64,000 bases of DNA from Streptomyces sp. WMMB303. Lineage in GTDB: Bacteria; Actinomycetota; Actinomycetes; Streptomycetales; Streptomycetaceae. The notes beneath the pieces were generated by a model. That model saw nothing but the letters and a program-made list of their open reading frames with translations, was not told where the DNA came from and did no database searches. Position numbers and translations under genes: made by a program. The stretch spans positions 2,610,001 through 2,674,000 of the forward strand of contig NZ_JARKIN010000001.1 of assembly GCF_029351045.1 (NCBI RefSeq). Reading direction: 5' to 3'. Every line of letters begins with the position of its first letter. The stretch's first letter is position 1. Positions 44,419 to 52,631 of this stretch are shown here, piece after piece.

Positions 44419-44573
44419 CCGGGCCGCTCACCGGCCGGCACCGCGTCCGGAAACCGGCCGCCGCGGCGCAACCCTCGGCGCCCCTGTGTGCGTCAATCGC
44501 CCTACAGGGCGAACGCACGCCTGGTTAGCATGGGGCAGCTTCGACACCGACCGAAACGGGGCGCAGTATCGCT

Positions 44574-45269
44574 ATGGGTGAATGGCGCACGATGCGCCCG
44601 GGACTGGAACGGCTTGTGCGCGAACTGGGCAAGTTCGGCGCCGTCGGTGCGCTGGGCTTCCTGGTGAACGTCGCGATCTTCAATCTGTGCATCCACACGT
44701 TCCAGCTCGCACCCATCCGCTCCGGCGTCATCGCGCAGGTCGTCGCGATCGGCACCAACTACCTGGGCAACCGCTACTGGACCTACCGGCACACCGACAA
44801 GAACCGGATCCACCGCGAGACGGTCCTCTTCTTCCTCTTCAGCGGGGCCGGGCTGGTGCTGGAGAACGGCATCCTCGCCCTCTCGCACTACGGCTTCGGC
44901 TACACCTCGACGCTCGCGGACAACATCGCCAAGAACGTCATCGGGCTCGCCGTCGGCACCGCCTTCCGCTTCTGGGCGTACCGCACCTGGGTCTTCCGGG
45001 CGCGCACCAAGGCGCCCGCGCGGACCCGCGGGGCCGACGCAGCGGGACCGACGACCGACGGCCCGGCCCCGGAGCAGGGCGGCGCCGCGGACGGACCCGC
45101 GAGCGGCAGGGCCGCAGGAGTCGGCGAGGCGGCTGCGCTGCGGGACGACGCCCCGGCAGGAGTGCGACTGGCCGTCGGTCCGGCTGCCTCAGCCGGAGCC
45201 GGACGCATCGAGGTCGGCGGCCTCGCGGCTGAGGAACAGCGCGAAGACCGGCGGCAACTGCTGAAGTAG
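44574..45269 (+). CDS. GtrA-family membrane protein
   Basis: 231 residues with four predicted membrane helices: ELGKFGAVGALGFLVNVAIFNLCIHTF, PIRSGVIAQVVAIGTNYLGNRYWTY, ETVLFFLFSGAGLVLENGILALSHY, DNIAKNVIGLAVGTAFRFWAYRTWVF. Conserved NRYWTY and RFWAYRTWVF motifs follow the helices. GtrA proteins are thought to move polyprenyl-linked sugars across the membrane or assist glycosyltransferases. A ~90-residue Ala/Gly tail follows. The 3' end overlaps the convergent histidine-kinase gene by 81 bp. The start ATG 44574 is preceded by a TTAGCAT -10-like sequence near 44524; ATG 44592 is an alternative. Confidence 0.9.
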   Translation: MGEWRTMRPGLERLVRELGKFGAVGALGFLVNVAIFNLCIHTFQLAPIRSGVIAQVVAIGTNYLGNRYWTYRHTDKNRIHRETVLFFLFSGAGLVLENGILALSHYGFGYTSTLADNIAKNVIGLAVGTAFRFWAYRTWVFRARTKAPARTRGADAAGPTTDGPAPEQGGAADGPASGRAAGVGEAAALRDDAPAGVRLAVGPAASAGAGRIEVGGLAAEEQREDRRQLLK

Positions 45270-46475
45270 CTCCAGCCGCCCACCGTCCGCCTCCGCGAGG
45301 TCCCGCGCCACCGCGAGGCCCAGGCCGGTGGAGTTGTGCCCGCTCACCGTCCGCTCGAAGACCCGCGAGCCGAGCGCCTCGTCCACCCCGGGACCCTCGT
45401 CCGTGACCTCCACGACCACCTGGTTCCCGGTCACCCGGGTGCGCAGCGCGACCGTCCCGGCGCCGTGCATCAGCGAGTTCTCGATCAGCGTCGCCAGCAC
45501 CTGCGCCACCGCACCCGGCGTGCCCACGGTCCGCAGCCCCGTCTTGCCCGAGCGCACGATGGCCCGGCCCGCGCTGCGGTAGGCGGGCTTCCACTCCTCT
45601 ATCTGCTGCTTGACCACCTCGTCCAGGTCGAAGCTGACCGCCGAGCCGGTACGCGGGTCACGGGAGTTGGTCAGCAGCCGCTGCACCACGTCGGTGAGCC
45701 GCTCGACCTGGGCGAGCGCGATGGTCGCCTCCTCCTTGACCACGGCGCGGTCCTCGGGCTCGTCGCCCTCGGCCATCGCGATGATCTCCTCCAGCCGCAT
45801 GGACAGCGCGGTCAGCGGCGTCCGAAGCTGGTGCGAGGCGTCCGCCGCCAGTCGGCGCTCGGCGGTCAGCATCCGCCCGATCCGGTCCGCACTGCCGTCC
45901 AGCACGTCCGCGACCCGGTCCAGCTCCGGTACCCCGTAGCGCCGGTGCCGGGGCCGCGGGTCGCCGGAGCCGAGGCGCTCGGCGGTCTCGGCCAGGTCGG
46001 TGAGCGGGGCCGCCACCCGGTGCGCCTGGCGGACGGCGAGCACGGCCGCGGCGATCACCGCCAGCAGTGCCACCGCGAGGATGATCAGCAGCGTGCGGCC
46101 GACCTCGGCGCGCACCGCCGCCCGGGACGCCTGGACCGTGATGCGTTCGCCGTGCGCGCCGGTCTGCCGGGACTCGACGACCTCGCCGGAGGGCTTGTCG
46201 CCGACCTCGATGGGACGGCGGCCGGGCAGTTCGACACGGATGTAGCGGACGTAGCGGTCCTTGGAGGTGGTGACGCCGATGGACTCCTCGGTCACCCGCT
46301 CCCCGGCCACCAGCCGGCTCTCCACGGTGGAGACCAGCCGGACCGCTTCGGAGCGGACGTTCTCCTCGGTGCTGTTCTCGATCGTGCGGGACTCGACGAT
46401 GACGAGCGAGATCCCGAAGACCGCGACGACCACCAGGACGACGGAGAGGATGGACAGGATGAGCCGACGGCGCAC
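45189..46475 (-). CDS. two-component sensor histidine kinase
   Basis: A 428-residue inner-membrane sensor. Transmembrane helix 1 (~5-26), a small extracytoplasmic domain (~28-125), and helix 2 (~127-148) are followed by a HAMP linker (QAHRVAAPLTDLAETAERLGSGD). The phospho-acceptor His H215 lies in ADASHQLRTPLTAL, and the ATPase domain has the N-box IENSLMHGAG and G-boxes VTDEGPGV and STGLGLAVARDLAE. The start is GTG 46475. It lies downstream of the response-regulator gene on the same strand, separated by 149 bp of G-tract-rich DNA, and overlaps GtrA at its 3' end. The signal is unknown. Confidence 0.94.
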   Translation of the reverse strand: MRRRLILSILSVVLVVVAVFGISLVIVESRTIENSTEENVRSEAVRLVSTVESRLVAGERVTEESIGVTTSKDRYVRYIRVELPGRRPIEVGDKPSGEVVESRQTGAHGERITVQASRAAVRAEVGRTLLIILAVALLAVIAAAVLAVRQAHRVAAPLTDLAETAERLGSGDPRPRHRRYGVPELDRVADVLDGSADRIGRMLTAERRLAADASHQLRTPLTALSMRLEEIIAMAEGDEPEDRAVVKEEATIALAQVERLTDVVQRLLTNSRDPRTGSAVSFDLDEVVKQQIEEWKPAYRSAGRAIVRSGKTGLRTVGTPGAVAQVLATLIENSLMHGAGTVALRTRVTGNQVVVEVTDEGPGVDEALGSRVFERTVSGHNSTGLGLAVARDLAEADGGRLELLQQLPPVFALFLSREAADLDASGSG

Positions 46476-46501
46476 GTGCTGGCTTCTTTCCTAGCTGTTC
46501 C

Positions 46502-46546
46502 GGGGGCTGGGGGGCGGTGTGCGGGGCGCCTCCGGGTCGGGGGGGG
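46502..46546 (+). other. run of G-tracts (potential G-quadruplex) between the two-component genes
   Basis: Five G-runs of 5, 6, 4, 3 and 8 bases occur within 45 bp on the plus strand, the template strand of the operon. It lies between the response-regulator stop and the kinase start. Confidence 0.5.
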
Positions 46547-46624
46547 TCTCCCGGTCCGTCCGGAGGGCCCCGGCCGGGCCGGCCCTTCGCGGCGGCCCCC
46601 GGCTCCCTCGCGGACCGGAGGGCG

Positions 46625-47305
46625 TCAGCTCTTCTCGAAGCGGAAGCCGACGCCCCGCACGGTGGCGATGTAGCGCGGGTTGGCCGCGTCGTCGCCGAGT
46701 TTCTTGCGCAGCCAGGAGATGTGCATGTCGAGCGTTTTGGTCGAGGACCACCAGGTGGTGTCCCACACCTCGCGCATGAGCTGGTCCCGGGTGACCACCC
46801 GGCCCGCGTCCCGGACCAGCACCCGCAGCAGGTCGAACTCCTTTGCGGTGAGCTGGAGCTCCTCCTCACCCATCCAGGCGCGGTGGGACTCGACGTCGAT
46901 CCGCACGCCGTGGGTGGCGGGGGGCTGGGCGGGCTCTGCTGGCGTGCCGCGGCGCAGCAGGGCCCGTACACGTGCGAGCAGCTCGGCGAGCCGGAAGGGC
47001 TTGGTGACGTAGTCGTCGGCGCCCGCGTCGAGGCCGACGACGGTGTCCACCTCGTCGGCGCGCGCGGTCAGCACGAGGACGGGGAAGACATGGCCCTCGT
47101 TGCGCAGCCTGCGGCACACCTCCAGGCCGTCCATGCCGGGCAGCCCCAGATCGAGCACGACCAGGTCGATTCCCTCGCTCAGTCCCGCGTCGAGCGCAGC
47201 GGGACCGTCCTCGCGGACCTCGACCTCGTATCCCTCCCGACGCAGGGCGCGGGCCAGGGGCTCCGAGATCGATGCGTCATCCTCGGCGAGCAGTACACGG
47301 GTCAT
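46625..47305 (-). CDS. OmpR/PhoB-family response regulator
   Basis: 226 residues. The receiver domain has acidic pair D9/D10, phospho-acceptor D52 in LVVLDLGLPGMDG, and Thr/Lys in VLTARAD and VTKPFRLAEL. A winged-helix DNA-binding domain follows (LTAKEFDLLRVLVRDAGRVVTRDQLMREVW, RYIATVRGVGFRFEKS). It is the cognate partner of the kinase downstream. The start ATG 47305 lies 6 nt after TACCAT (minus strand, 47312-47317), suggesting a leaderless mRNA. The regulon is unknown; the neighbouring POT transporter, divergently transcribed, is a possible target. Confidence 0.95.
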   Translation of the reverse strand: MTRVLLAEDDASISEPLARALRREGYEVEVREDGPAALDAGLSEGIDLVVLDLGLPGMDGLEVCRRLRNEGHVFPVLVLTARADEVDTVVGLDAGADDYVTKPFRLAELLARVRALLRRGTPAEPAQPPATHGVRIDVESHRAWMGEEELQLTAKEFDLLRVLVRDAGRVVTRDQLMREVWDTTWWSSTKTLDMHISWLRKKLGDDAANPRYIATVRGVGFRFEKS

Positions 47306-47627
47306 GCACCGATGGTAATCCGCGTGGCGGAGCGCCTGTGGGGACCTGGCGCGTTCCCTCTGCCGCCACTGACGATCCCCAGGTGATATGAACACGACAC
47401 CGTCGAAACAGCGGGAGGGTTGCACGGTTCACCTGTGATCTGTCTCGCAAGCCCTTCCCTCGGGCCGCAGACCGTGACCTATGGTGAATGCACTTATGTA
47501 GTGAACGTCGAGGACTCCTGGCGCCACAGCACCACGGCCAGGGGTCCTTCTCCGTGTACGGGCCCCGCTTGCGAGCAACGCCGCTGGTCAGCGCGGCCCC
47601 GCAGCGCAACGGCAAGGAACACCGATT
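47306..47627. promoter_or_regulatory. divergent spacer between response regulator and POT transporter, with leader hairpin
   Basis: A gene-free 322-bp spacer. At 47511-47548 a 12-bp stem with one G-T pair (AGGACTCCTGGC / GCCAGGGGTCCT) would form in the transporter leader about 80 nt before its start. TATGTA at 47495-47500 is a possible -10 for the transporter; the -35 is poor. The minus-strand TACCAT (47312-47317) serves the response regulator. Confidence 0.4.
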
Positions 47628-49154
47628 ATGGCGCCCAGCCTGACGAAGGACGCCCCCGGCAACACCGGCGGCAGGACCTTCTTCGGCCACCCACGAGGTC
47701 TGGCCACGCTCTTCATGACGGAGATGTGGGAGCGCTTCAGCTTCTACGGCCTTCGCGCCCTGCTCGTCGTCTACCTCGTGGCCGGCGGGCCGGACGCGGG
47801 CGAGGGCGGCGCGGGCCACCAGGGCGGCGGCCTCGCCATGGACCTGGCGACCGCCACCGCGATCTACTCCGTCTACAACGCCATGGTCTACCTGCTGACC
47901 ATGCCGGGCGGCTGGTTCGGCGACCGGCTCTGGGGACCCCGCAAGACGGTCACCGTCGGCGCCGGGATCATCATGCTCGGCCACCTCACCCTGGCGGTGC
48001 CGGGCGAGGGATCCTTCTTCGTCGGCCTCGCGTGCGTGGCCACCGGCTCCGGGCTGCTGAAGGCCAACATCTCCAAGATGGTCGGCGACCTCTACAACGG
48101 CCCCGACGACCCGCGACGGGACGGCGGCTTCACGGTCTTCTACATGGGCATCAACGCGGGCTCCTTCCTCGCCCCGTTCGCCATCGGCACCGTCGGCCAG
48201 ACCGTCAACTGGCACCTGGGCTTCGGCATGGCCGCCGTCGGCATGGGCCTCGGCCTGATCCAGTTCCTCGTCGGCTCGCGCCACCTGGACCCCCGCAGCA
48301 GCCAGATCCCCTCGCCGCTCTCGGCACAGGAGAAGTCGGCCGTACTGCGCAAGGCGCTGCTGTGGCTGATCGTCGCCGTCCTCTTCTACGGCGTCGTGGT
48401 GGCCACCGGCACCTTCACCCTGAACTGGGCGATGATCCCGCTCACCGTCCTGGGCCTGCTCATCCCGCTCGGCATGCTGGTACGGATCAAGCGCGACAAG
48501 GACCTCACCCGGGCCGAGCAGGGCCGGATGACCGGCTACATCTGGTTCTTCGCCGCGGCGGCGATCTTCTGGATGATCTACGACCAGGGCGCCTCCACCG
48601 TGCAGGCGTTCGGCGACGCCAAGACCACCACGCAGGTGCTGGGCTGGCACTTCCCCTCGACCTGGTTCCAGTCGATCAACCCGCTCTTCATCATCCTGCT
48701 CGCGCCGCTCTTCGCCGCGCTGTGGCTGTCGCTGAACCGGCGCGGCAAGGAGCCGTCGACCACCGTGAAGTTCGCCTTCTCGCTGGTCGTGATGGGCCTG
48801 TCGTTCTACGTCTTCGTCATCCCGATGGGCATGGCCTCCGGCGGGACGAAGGTGAGCCCGATGTGGCTGGTCCTCATCTTCCTGCTGCACACGATCGCGG
48901 AGCTGTGCCTCTCGCCGGTGGGCCTCTCGGTGACCACCAAGCTGGCCCCCGCCAAGTACGCGAGCCAGCTGATGGGTGTCTGGTTCCTCGCCGTGACGGC
49001 GGGCGACAGCATCACCGGCCTGCTGTCCATCGGCGGCGCCGACCTCAGCACCACCGGCGTCGTCGCCGTCGAGGCCACCCTCTCCGCCCTGGCGGGCTTC
49101 GCCATCTACATGTACCGGCGGCAGATCGCGGCCACGATGGACGAAGTCCAGTAG
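47628..49154 (+). CDS. POT/PTR family proton-dependent oligopeptide transporter
   Basis: A 508-residue polytopic protein of the major facilitator superfamily, importing di- and tripeptides with protons. The family signature is at the N-terminus: TEMWERFSFYGLRALLVVYL (ExxER-F-YG). GGWFGDRLWGPRKT is the MFS motif, and FYMGINAGSFLAPF is the PTR2 signature. About twelve to fourteen helices can be drawn. ATG 47628 has AAGGAA about 12 nt upstream. It is divergent from the response regulator and followed by an 18-bp hairpin terminator. Substrate range cannot be inferred. Confidence 0.94.
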   Translation: MAPSLTKDAPGNTGGRTFFGHPRGLATLFMTEMWERFSFYGLRALLVVYLVAGGPDAGEGGAGHQGGGLAMDLATATAIYSVYNAMVYLLTMPGGWFGDRLWGPRKTVTVGAGIIMLGHLTLAVPGEGSFFVGLACVATGSGLLKANISKMVGDLYNGPDDPRRDGGFTVFYMGINAGSFLAPFAIGTVGQTVNWHLGFGMAAVGMGLGLIQFLVGSRHLDPRSSQIPSPLSAQEKSAVLRKALLWLIVAVLFYGVVVATGTFTLNWAMIPLTVLGLLIPLGMLVRIKRDKDLTRAEQGRMTGYIWFFAAAAIFWMIYDQGASTVQAFGDAKTTTQVLGWHFPSTWFQSINPLFIILLAPLFAALWLSLNRRGKEPSTTVKFAFSLVVMGLSFYVFVIPMGMASGGTKVSPMWLVLIFLLHTIAELCLSPVGLSVTTKLAPAKYASQLMGVWFLAVTAGDSITGLLSIGGADLSTTGVVAVEATLSALAGFAIYMYRRQIAATMDEVQ

Positions 49155-49196
49155 TGCCCCGCGTCCGGATCCGTCCGGACCTGCCGGACCCCTGAT

Positions 49197-49236
49197 CCGT
49201 CGGACTCCGCCGCGCAGCCGCGGCGGGGTCCGACGG
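49197..49236. terminator. bidirectional terminator hairpin after the POT transporter
   Basis: An 18-bp stem with one G-T pair: arms 49197-49214 (begins CCGTCGGACTCC) and 49219-49236, with a 4-nt loop. The rest of 49155-49405 shows no gene. Confidence 0.85.
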
Positions 49237-49405
49237 CGTTCGGACGGGCCGCGGGACGCATCGCGGCCCCGCGGGCCGGGAAGTGGGACTCCGTGGCCGG
49301 AGCGACCGGCGTGATCGGCACCGCCCGCCGGGAGGTTCGGGCGGCACGGGCCGGCGGAAAGAGAGAAGAGTGGAAGGGCGCCGCAGGGCGCCGCAGCGGG
49401 CCGCT

Positions 49406-50092
49406 TCAGTGCGGGGCGGCGAGTTCGGCCCACACGGTCTTGCCCGAGCCCTCGGAGTTGCGGACGACGCCCCAGTCCAGGCACAGCCGCTGGACGATGA
49501 ACATCCCGTGCCCGCCGGGCCGTCCGGCGCGGTGCGGGGTGCGCGGGGACGGGGAGCCGCTGCCGGGGTCGACGATCTCCAGGCGCAGCACCTTCGCGTT
49601 GGCGCCCACCCGCAGCTCTTCGGGGCCGTCGGCGTGCAGGCACGCGTTGGTGACCAACTCCGAGACGACGAGCAGGACGTCCTCGGCCGCCGCGCGCTGG
49701 TCCGCGGTGGCGGCGGGCAGCCAGCCCCAGTCCTGCAGGGCCCGACGGGTGAAGTCCCGGGCCCGCGGCACGGCTCCGCTGGCGCCGACCAGCCGCAGCC
49801 TGCGGACCTGCCGCATCGGCTGCCCCGCCCGGCGTGCGGCCCCTGTCGCGGCCGAGGCCGTGCTCTCCGCAGCGGTCCCCATGGCGCCACTCCCCCCTTC
49901 GGGTTCGGGTGCGGACGGCCCGGCGGCCCCGGAGCCGGAGGCTCCCGAGAGCTGCTCACGCCCCGCGTCCGTACCGGTACGCACCCGTGCGTCAGCACTC
50001 CCGGCGGCACCGCACCCCGGGCCCGCGGTCGCCGGAGTGCCCTCGGGCTCCGGACCGCGGTCGCCCGCCGGTTGCGGCCGGGTGGTGCTCAT
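49406..50092 (-). CDS. ATP-binding anti-sigma factor / serine kinase (RsbW-like)
   Basis: 228 residues. An Ala/Gly/Pro-rich N-terminal extension of ~95 residues precedes a GHKL (HATPase_c) domain: ARDFTRRALQDWGW, the N-box EDVLLVVSELVTNACLHADG, LRLEIVDPGSGSP, and the G-box GRPGGHGMFIVQRLCLDWGVV. Such proteins bind a sigma factor and phosphorylate a STAS antagonist. A STAS gene lies upstream and a SigB-type sigma gene is divergent, forming a partner-switching module. The start is ATG 50092. The disordered extension is longer than in RsbW and may carry extra control. Confidence 0.88.
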   Translation of the reverse strand: MSTTRPQPAGDRGPEPEGTPATAGPGCGAAGSADARVRTGTDAGREQLSGASGSGAAGPSAPEPEGGSGAMGTAAESTASAATGAARRAGQPMRQVRRLRLVGASGAVPRARDFTRRALQDWGWLPAATADQRAAAEDVLLVVSELVTNACLHADGPEELRVGANAKVLRLEIVDPGSGSPSPRTPHRAGRPGGHGMFIVQRLCLDWGVVRNSEGSGKTVWAELAAPH

Positions 50093-50271
50093 CAGTGGTT
50101 CACCTCACCGATCACCGGTTGCGTTTCGCCGTCCCGCGCCGCCCCGCAGCAGTGCGGGACCGTGACGCGCTGTACACGAATGTCTGACAGATTCGATGGA
50201 CTCCTGCCCGGACGCACCGTGAGAACACTTACGGATTCGGCCGGACCTGTGTGATGCGCGTAACGCCCTGA

Positions 50272-50670
50272 TTACGACTCGGGCTGCTGTTCCGTTCCCG
50301 AGGGGGTCCGGAGCGCGGATTCGAGGGTGTCGTGCACGGTGAAGACCGCGCTGGCGCCGGTGATCTCGAAGACGCGTGCCACCACGGGGAGCATTCCCGC
50401 CAGGTGGACGCCGCCGTCGGCCTCCTCCGCCTTCAGGCGGGCGGCGAGCAGCACGTTCAGCCCCGTCGAGTCGCAGAACTCGAGCCGCGAGCAGTCCACG
50501 ACGAGGCGGCTGTAGCCCTCCTCGACGCTCCGCTCCAGCGGCTCGCGCAACAGCTCGGCGGTGTGGTGATCGAGCTCACCTTCAGGGGTCACCACGGCAC
50601 TGATTCCCTCGTGCCGTACCTCGACCGTCAGCCGACCCTGGCTCGTGCTGCCGGGCATCCCGCGGTCCAT
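50272..50670 (-). CDS. STAS-domain anti-sigma factor antagonist
   Basis: A 132-residue STAS protein (RsbV/SpoIIAA type). LTVEVRHEGISAVVTPEGELDHHTAELL and LVVDCSRLEFCDSTGLNVLLAAR are clear, with the phosphorylatable Ser S68 in CDSTGLN. The unphosphorylated form would bind the ATP-binding anti-sigma protein encoded downstream and free the sigma factor. ATG 50670 is preferred over the GTG two codons earlier because AAGGGG lies at good spacing. It is separated from the anti-sigma gene by 179 bp, so a second promoter in between is possible. Divergent from the sigma gene. Confidence 0.93.
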   Translation of the reverse strand: MDRGMPGSTSQGRLTVEVRHEGISAVVTPEGELDHHTAELLREPLERSVEEGYSRLVVDCSRLEFCDSTGLNVLLAARLKAEEADGGVHLAGMLPVVARVFEITGASAVFTVHDTLESALRTPSGTEQQPES

Positions 50671-50930
50671 GCACACCCCTTCTGATTCATGTGAGGGCCT
50701 TCACTGCTTCCCCCGTCGAGCGGTTCGCAACCCTACGCCTTCGACGGCCCTACCGGTAGCCGAACATCGGACAGATTGGTCACAGACGGACATAAGGAGC
50801 TTGCCCTCGCTGTGCAGGAACAGGTAGGTCTAGTAGGGATACCGAAACACGTCGGCCCTGGAGGCGCCGCACCCCGTAGTGCACGTCACGGCTTCGGCAG
50901 CCATATGCCGAGAAACCATGGAGGACAGCC

Positions 50931-51920
50931 ATGTCACCCCGGCTCGACAATGGGATATCCGACCCCGCGCACGCGCAGGTCGAGGCCCTTCCCGCCGTTC
51001 CGGAGCAGCGCAGCACGGCTCGGCTGCCGGATTCCCGGTCCCTGACCCCCGAAACCCTCGGCGACCCGGCGAGCGCCGAGCAGATCGCGGAGGCGGTGGA
51101 AGCCGACCTCTTCGACCAGCTCCAGCTCCCCGAGATCCCACCCTATGACGAGGTCGGCCCGCTGGACGCGCGGGCCCTGTCCAAGACGCTGTTCGAGCGG
51201 CTGGAGAACCTCGACGAGGGCACCCACGAGTACGCGTACGTCCGCAACACCCTGGTCGAGCTCAACCTCGCGCTGGTGAAGTTCGCGGCCTCCCGGTTCC
51301 GCTCCCGCAGCGAGCCCATGGAGGACATCGTCCAGGTCGGCACCATCGGTCTCATCAAGGCGATCGACCGCTTCGAGCTGAACCGCGGCGTCGAGTTCCC
51401 CACCTTCGCGATGCCGACGATCGTCGGCGAGATCAAGCGCTTCTTCCGCGACACGTCCTGGTCGGTGCGGGTACCCCGGCGCCTCCAGGAACTGCGGCTC
51501 GACCTGGCCAAGGCGGGCGACGAACTCGCCCAGAAGCTGGACCGGGCGCCGACCGCGGAGGAGTTGGCCAAGCGGCTGAACATCTCCAGCGAGGAAGTCA
51601 TCGAGGGCATGGCGGCGAGCAACGCCTACACCGCCAGCTCGCTGGACGCACAGCCCGAGGAGGACGACACCGAGGGCGCGCTGGCCGACCGGATCGGCTA
51701 CGAGGACCACGGGCTCGAGGGCATCGAGTACGTGGAGTCCCTGAAGCCGCTGATCGCCGAACTCCCCCCGCGGGACCGCCGGATCCTCTCGCTGCGCTTC
51801 GTGGCGAACATGACCCAGTCGGAGATCGGTGAGGAGCTCGGCATCTCGCAGATGCACGTCTCCCGGCTGCTCTCCCGCACCCTGAGCAAGCTCCGCAAGG
51901 GGCTGATGGTCGAAGAGTGA
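50931..51920 (+). CDS. SigB/SigF-type RNA polymerase sigma factor
   Basis: A 329-residue group 3 stress/sporulation sigma factor. A non-conserved N-terminus (~1-75) is followed by region 2 (NLALVKFAASRFRSRSEPMEDIVQVGTIGLIKAIDRF, EFPTFAMPTIVGEIKRFFRDTSW), region 3 (RVPRRLQELRLDLAKAGDEL) and region 4 (LPPRDRRILSLRFVANMTQSEIGEELGISQMHVSRLLSR). ATG 50931 has GGAGGA 5-6 nt upstream. With the divergent STAS and anti-sigma genes it forms one regulatory unit. By position, from memory, it corresponds to sigI of S. coelicolor. Spacer 50671-50930 contains GGGATAC near 50835, weakly like a SigB-type -10, so autoregulation is possible. Confidence 0.93.
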   Translation: MSPRLDNGISDPAHAQVEALPAVPEQRSTARLPDSRSLTPETLGDPASAEQIAEAVEADLFDQLQLPEIPPYDEVGPLDARALSKTLFERLENLDEGTHEYAYVRNTLVELNLALVKFAASRFRSRSEPMEDIVQVGTIGLIKAIDRFELNRGVEFPTFAMPTIVGEIKRFFRDTSWSVRVPRRLQELRLDLAKAGDELAQKLDRAPTAEELAKRLNISSEEVIEGMAASNAYTASSLDAQPEEDDTEGALADRIGYEDHGLEGIEYVESLKPLIAELPPRDRRILSLRFVANMTQSEIGEELGISQMHVSRLLSRTLSKLRKGLMVEE

Positions 51921-51960
51921 CGCGGGGTGCCGCCCCACGAGGTGCGGCCCGCTCCGTGTG

Positions 51961-52002
51961 CCGAGGGCCCGGCCGGACGACGCAGTCCGGCCGGGCCCTC
52001 GG
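51961..52002. terminator. bidirectional terminator hairpin after the sigma gene
   Basis: A perfect 18-bp stem, arms 51961-51978 (begins CCGAGGGCCC) and 51985-52002, with a 6-nt loop, between the convergent sigma and MarR genes. Three tandem CCGGCAC units follow near 52070-52090. Confidence 0.9.
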
Positions 52003-52091
52003 CCTGTCCGCGGCGGGGAAGCCGGGTCCGGGGCCGGGCCCCGGCCGGAGCGGGTACCGCCGTCCTGATCCGGCACCCGGCACCCGGCACT

Positions 52092-52631
52092 TCAGGATCC
52101 GGAACGCCCGTCCGCGGGGCCGGTGTGCAGCGCCCGGTCCAGAATGCGGGCCAGAGCCGCCAGATCCGCCGCCGCCAGGCCGCGGAGGGCCGGGGGCGGG
52201 TTGTCGGTGATCCGCGCCATCTCGGCCGCCGCCTCGGCTCCCGCCTCGGTGACCTCGACCAGTTTGGAGCGGCGGTCGGCCGGATTCGGCTCCCGCGTGA
52301 CCAGTCCGCGCCGGACCAGGTAGTCGATGGAGAGCGTGGTGTAGGGCGCGTCGGCGAACAGGGCGGCGGCCAGCGCGCTGAGCGTGAGCGGGCCCTGGTC
52401 CGCGACGTAACGCAGCGCCTTGGCGCGGAAGTAGCTCATCCCCAGCGCCTCGACGACTCGGGGCCGCACGTCCGCGGTCTCCAGGACGAGGGTGCGCATG
52501 CCGCGCCAGACCCGGACGGCCTCCTGCCCGACGGCGTCGGATCCGGGCGAGCCCGCGCCGCTTCCCTCGCACACCCCGGACTCGGACTCGGTGCCCTCCG
52601 GTCCGCCGTGCGCGGACTCCGTGCTGTTCAT
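52092..52631 (-). CDS. MarR-family transcription regulator
   Basis: A 179-residue winged-helix protein. A charged Gly/Ser/Glu N-terminus (~35 residues) is followed by the MarR fold: YFRAKALRYVADQGPLTLSALAAALFADAPYTTLSIDYLVRRGLVTREPNPADRRSKLVEVTEAGAEAAAEM, read in parts, with the DRRSK wing. Its ATG overlaps the stop of the upstream MFS exporter gene (ATGA), so the exporter comes first and the regulator is translated in step with it. It probably represses the pair by binding the 31-bp palindrome before the MFS gene, responding to a phenolic or drug-like ligand. Confidence 0.92.
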   Translation of the reverse strand: MNSTESAHGGPEGTESESGVCEGSGAGSPGSDAVGQEAVRVWRGMRTLVLETADVRPRVVEALGMSYFRAKALRYVADQGPLTLSALAAALFADAPYTTLSIDYLVRRGLVTREPNPADRRSKLVEVTEAGAEAAAEMARITDNPPPALRGLAAADLAALARILDRALHTGPADGRSGS

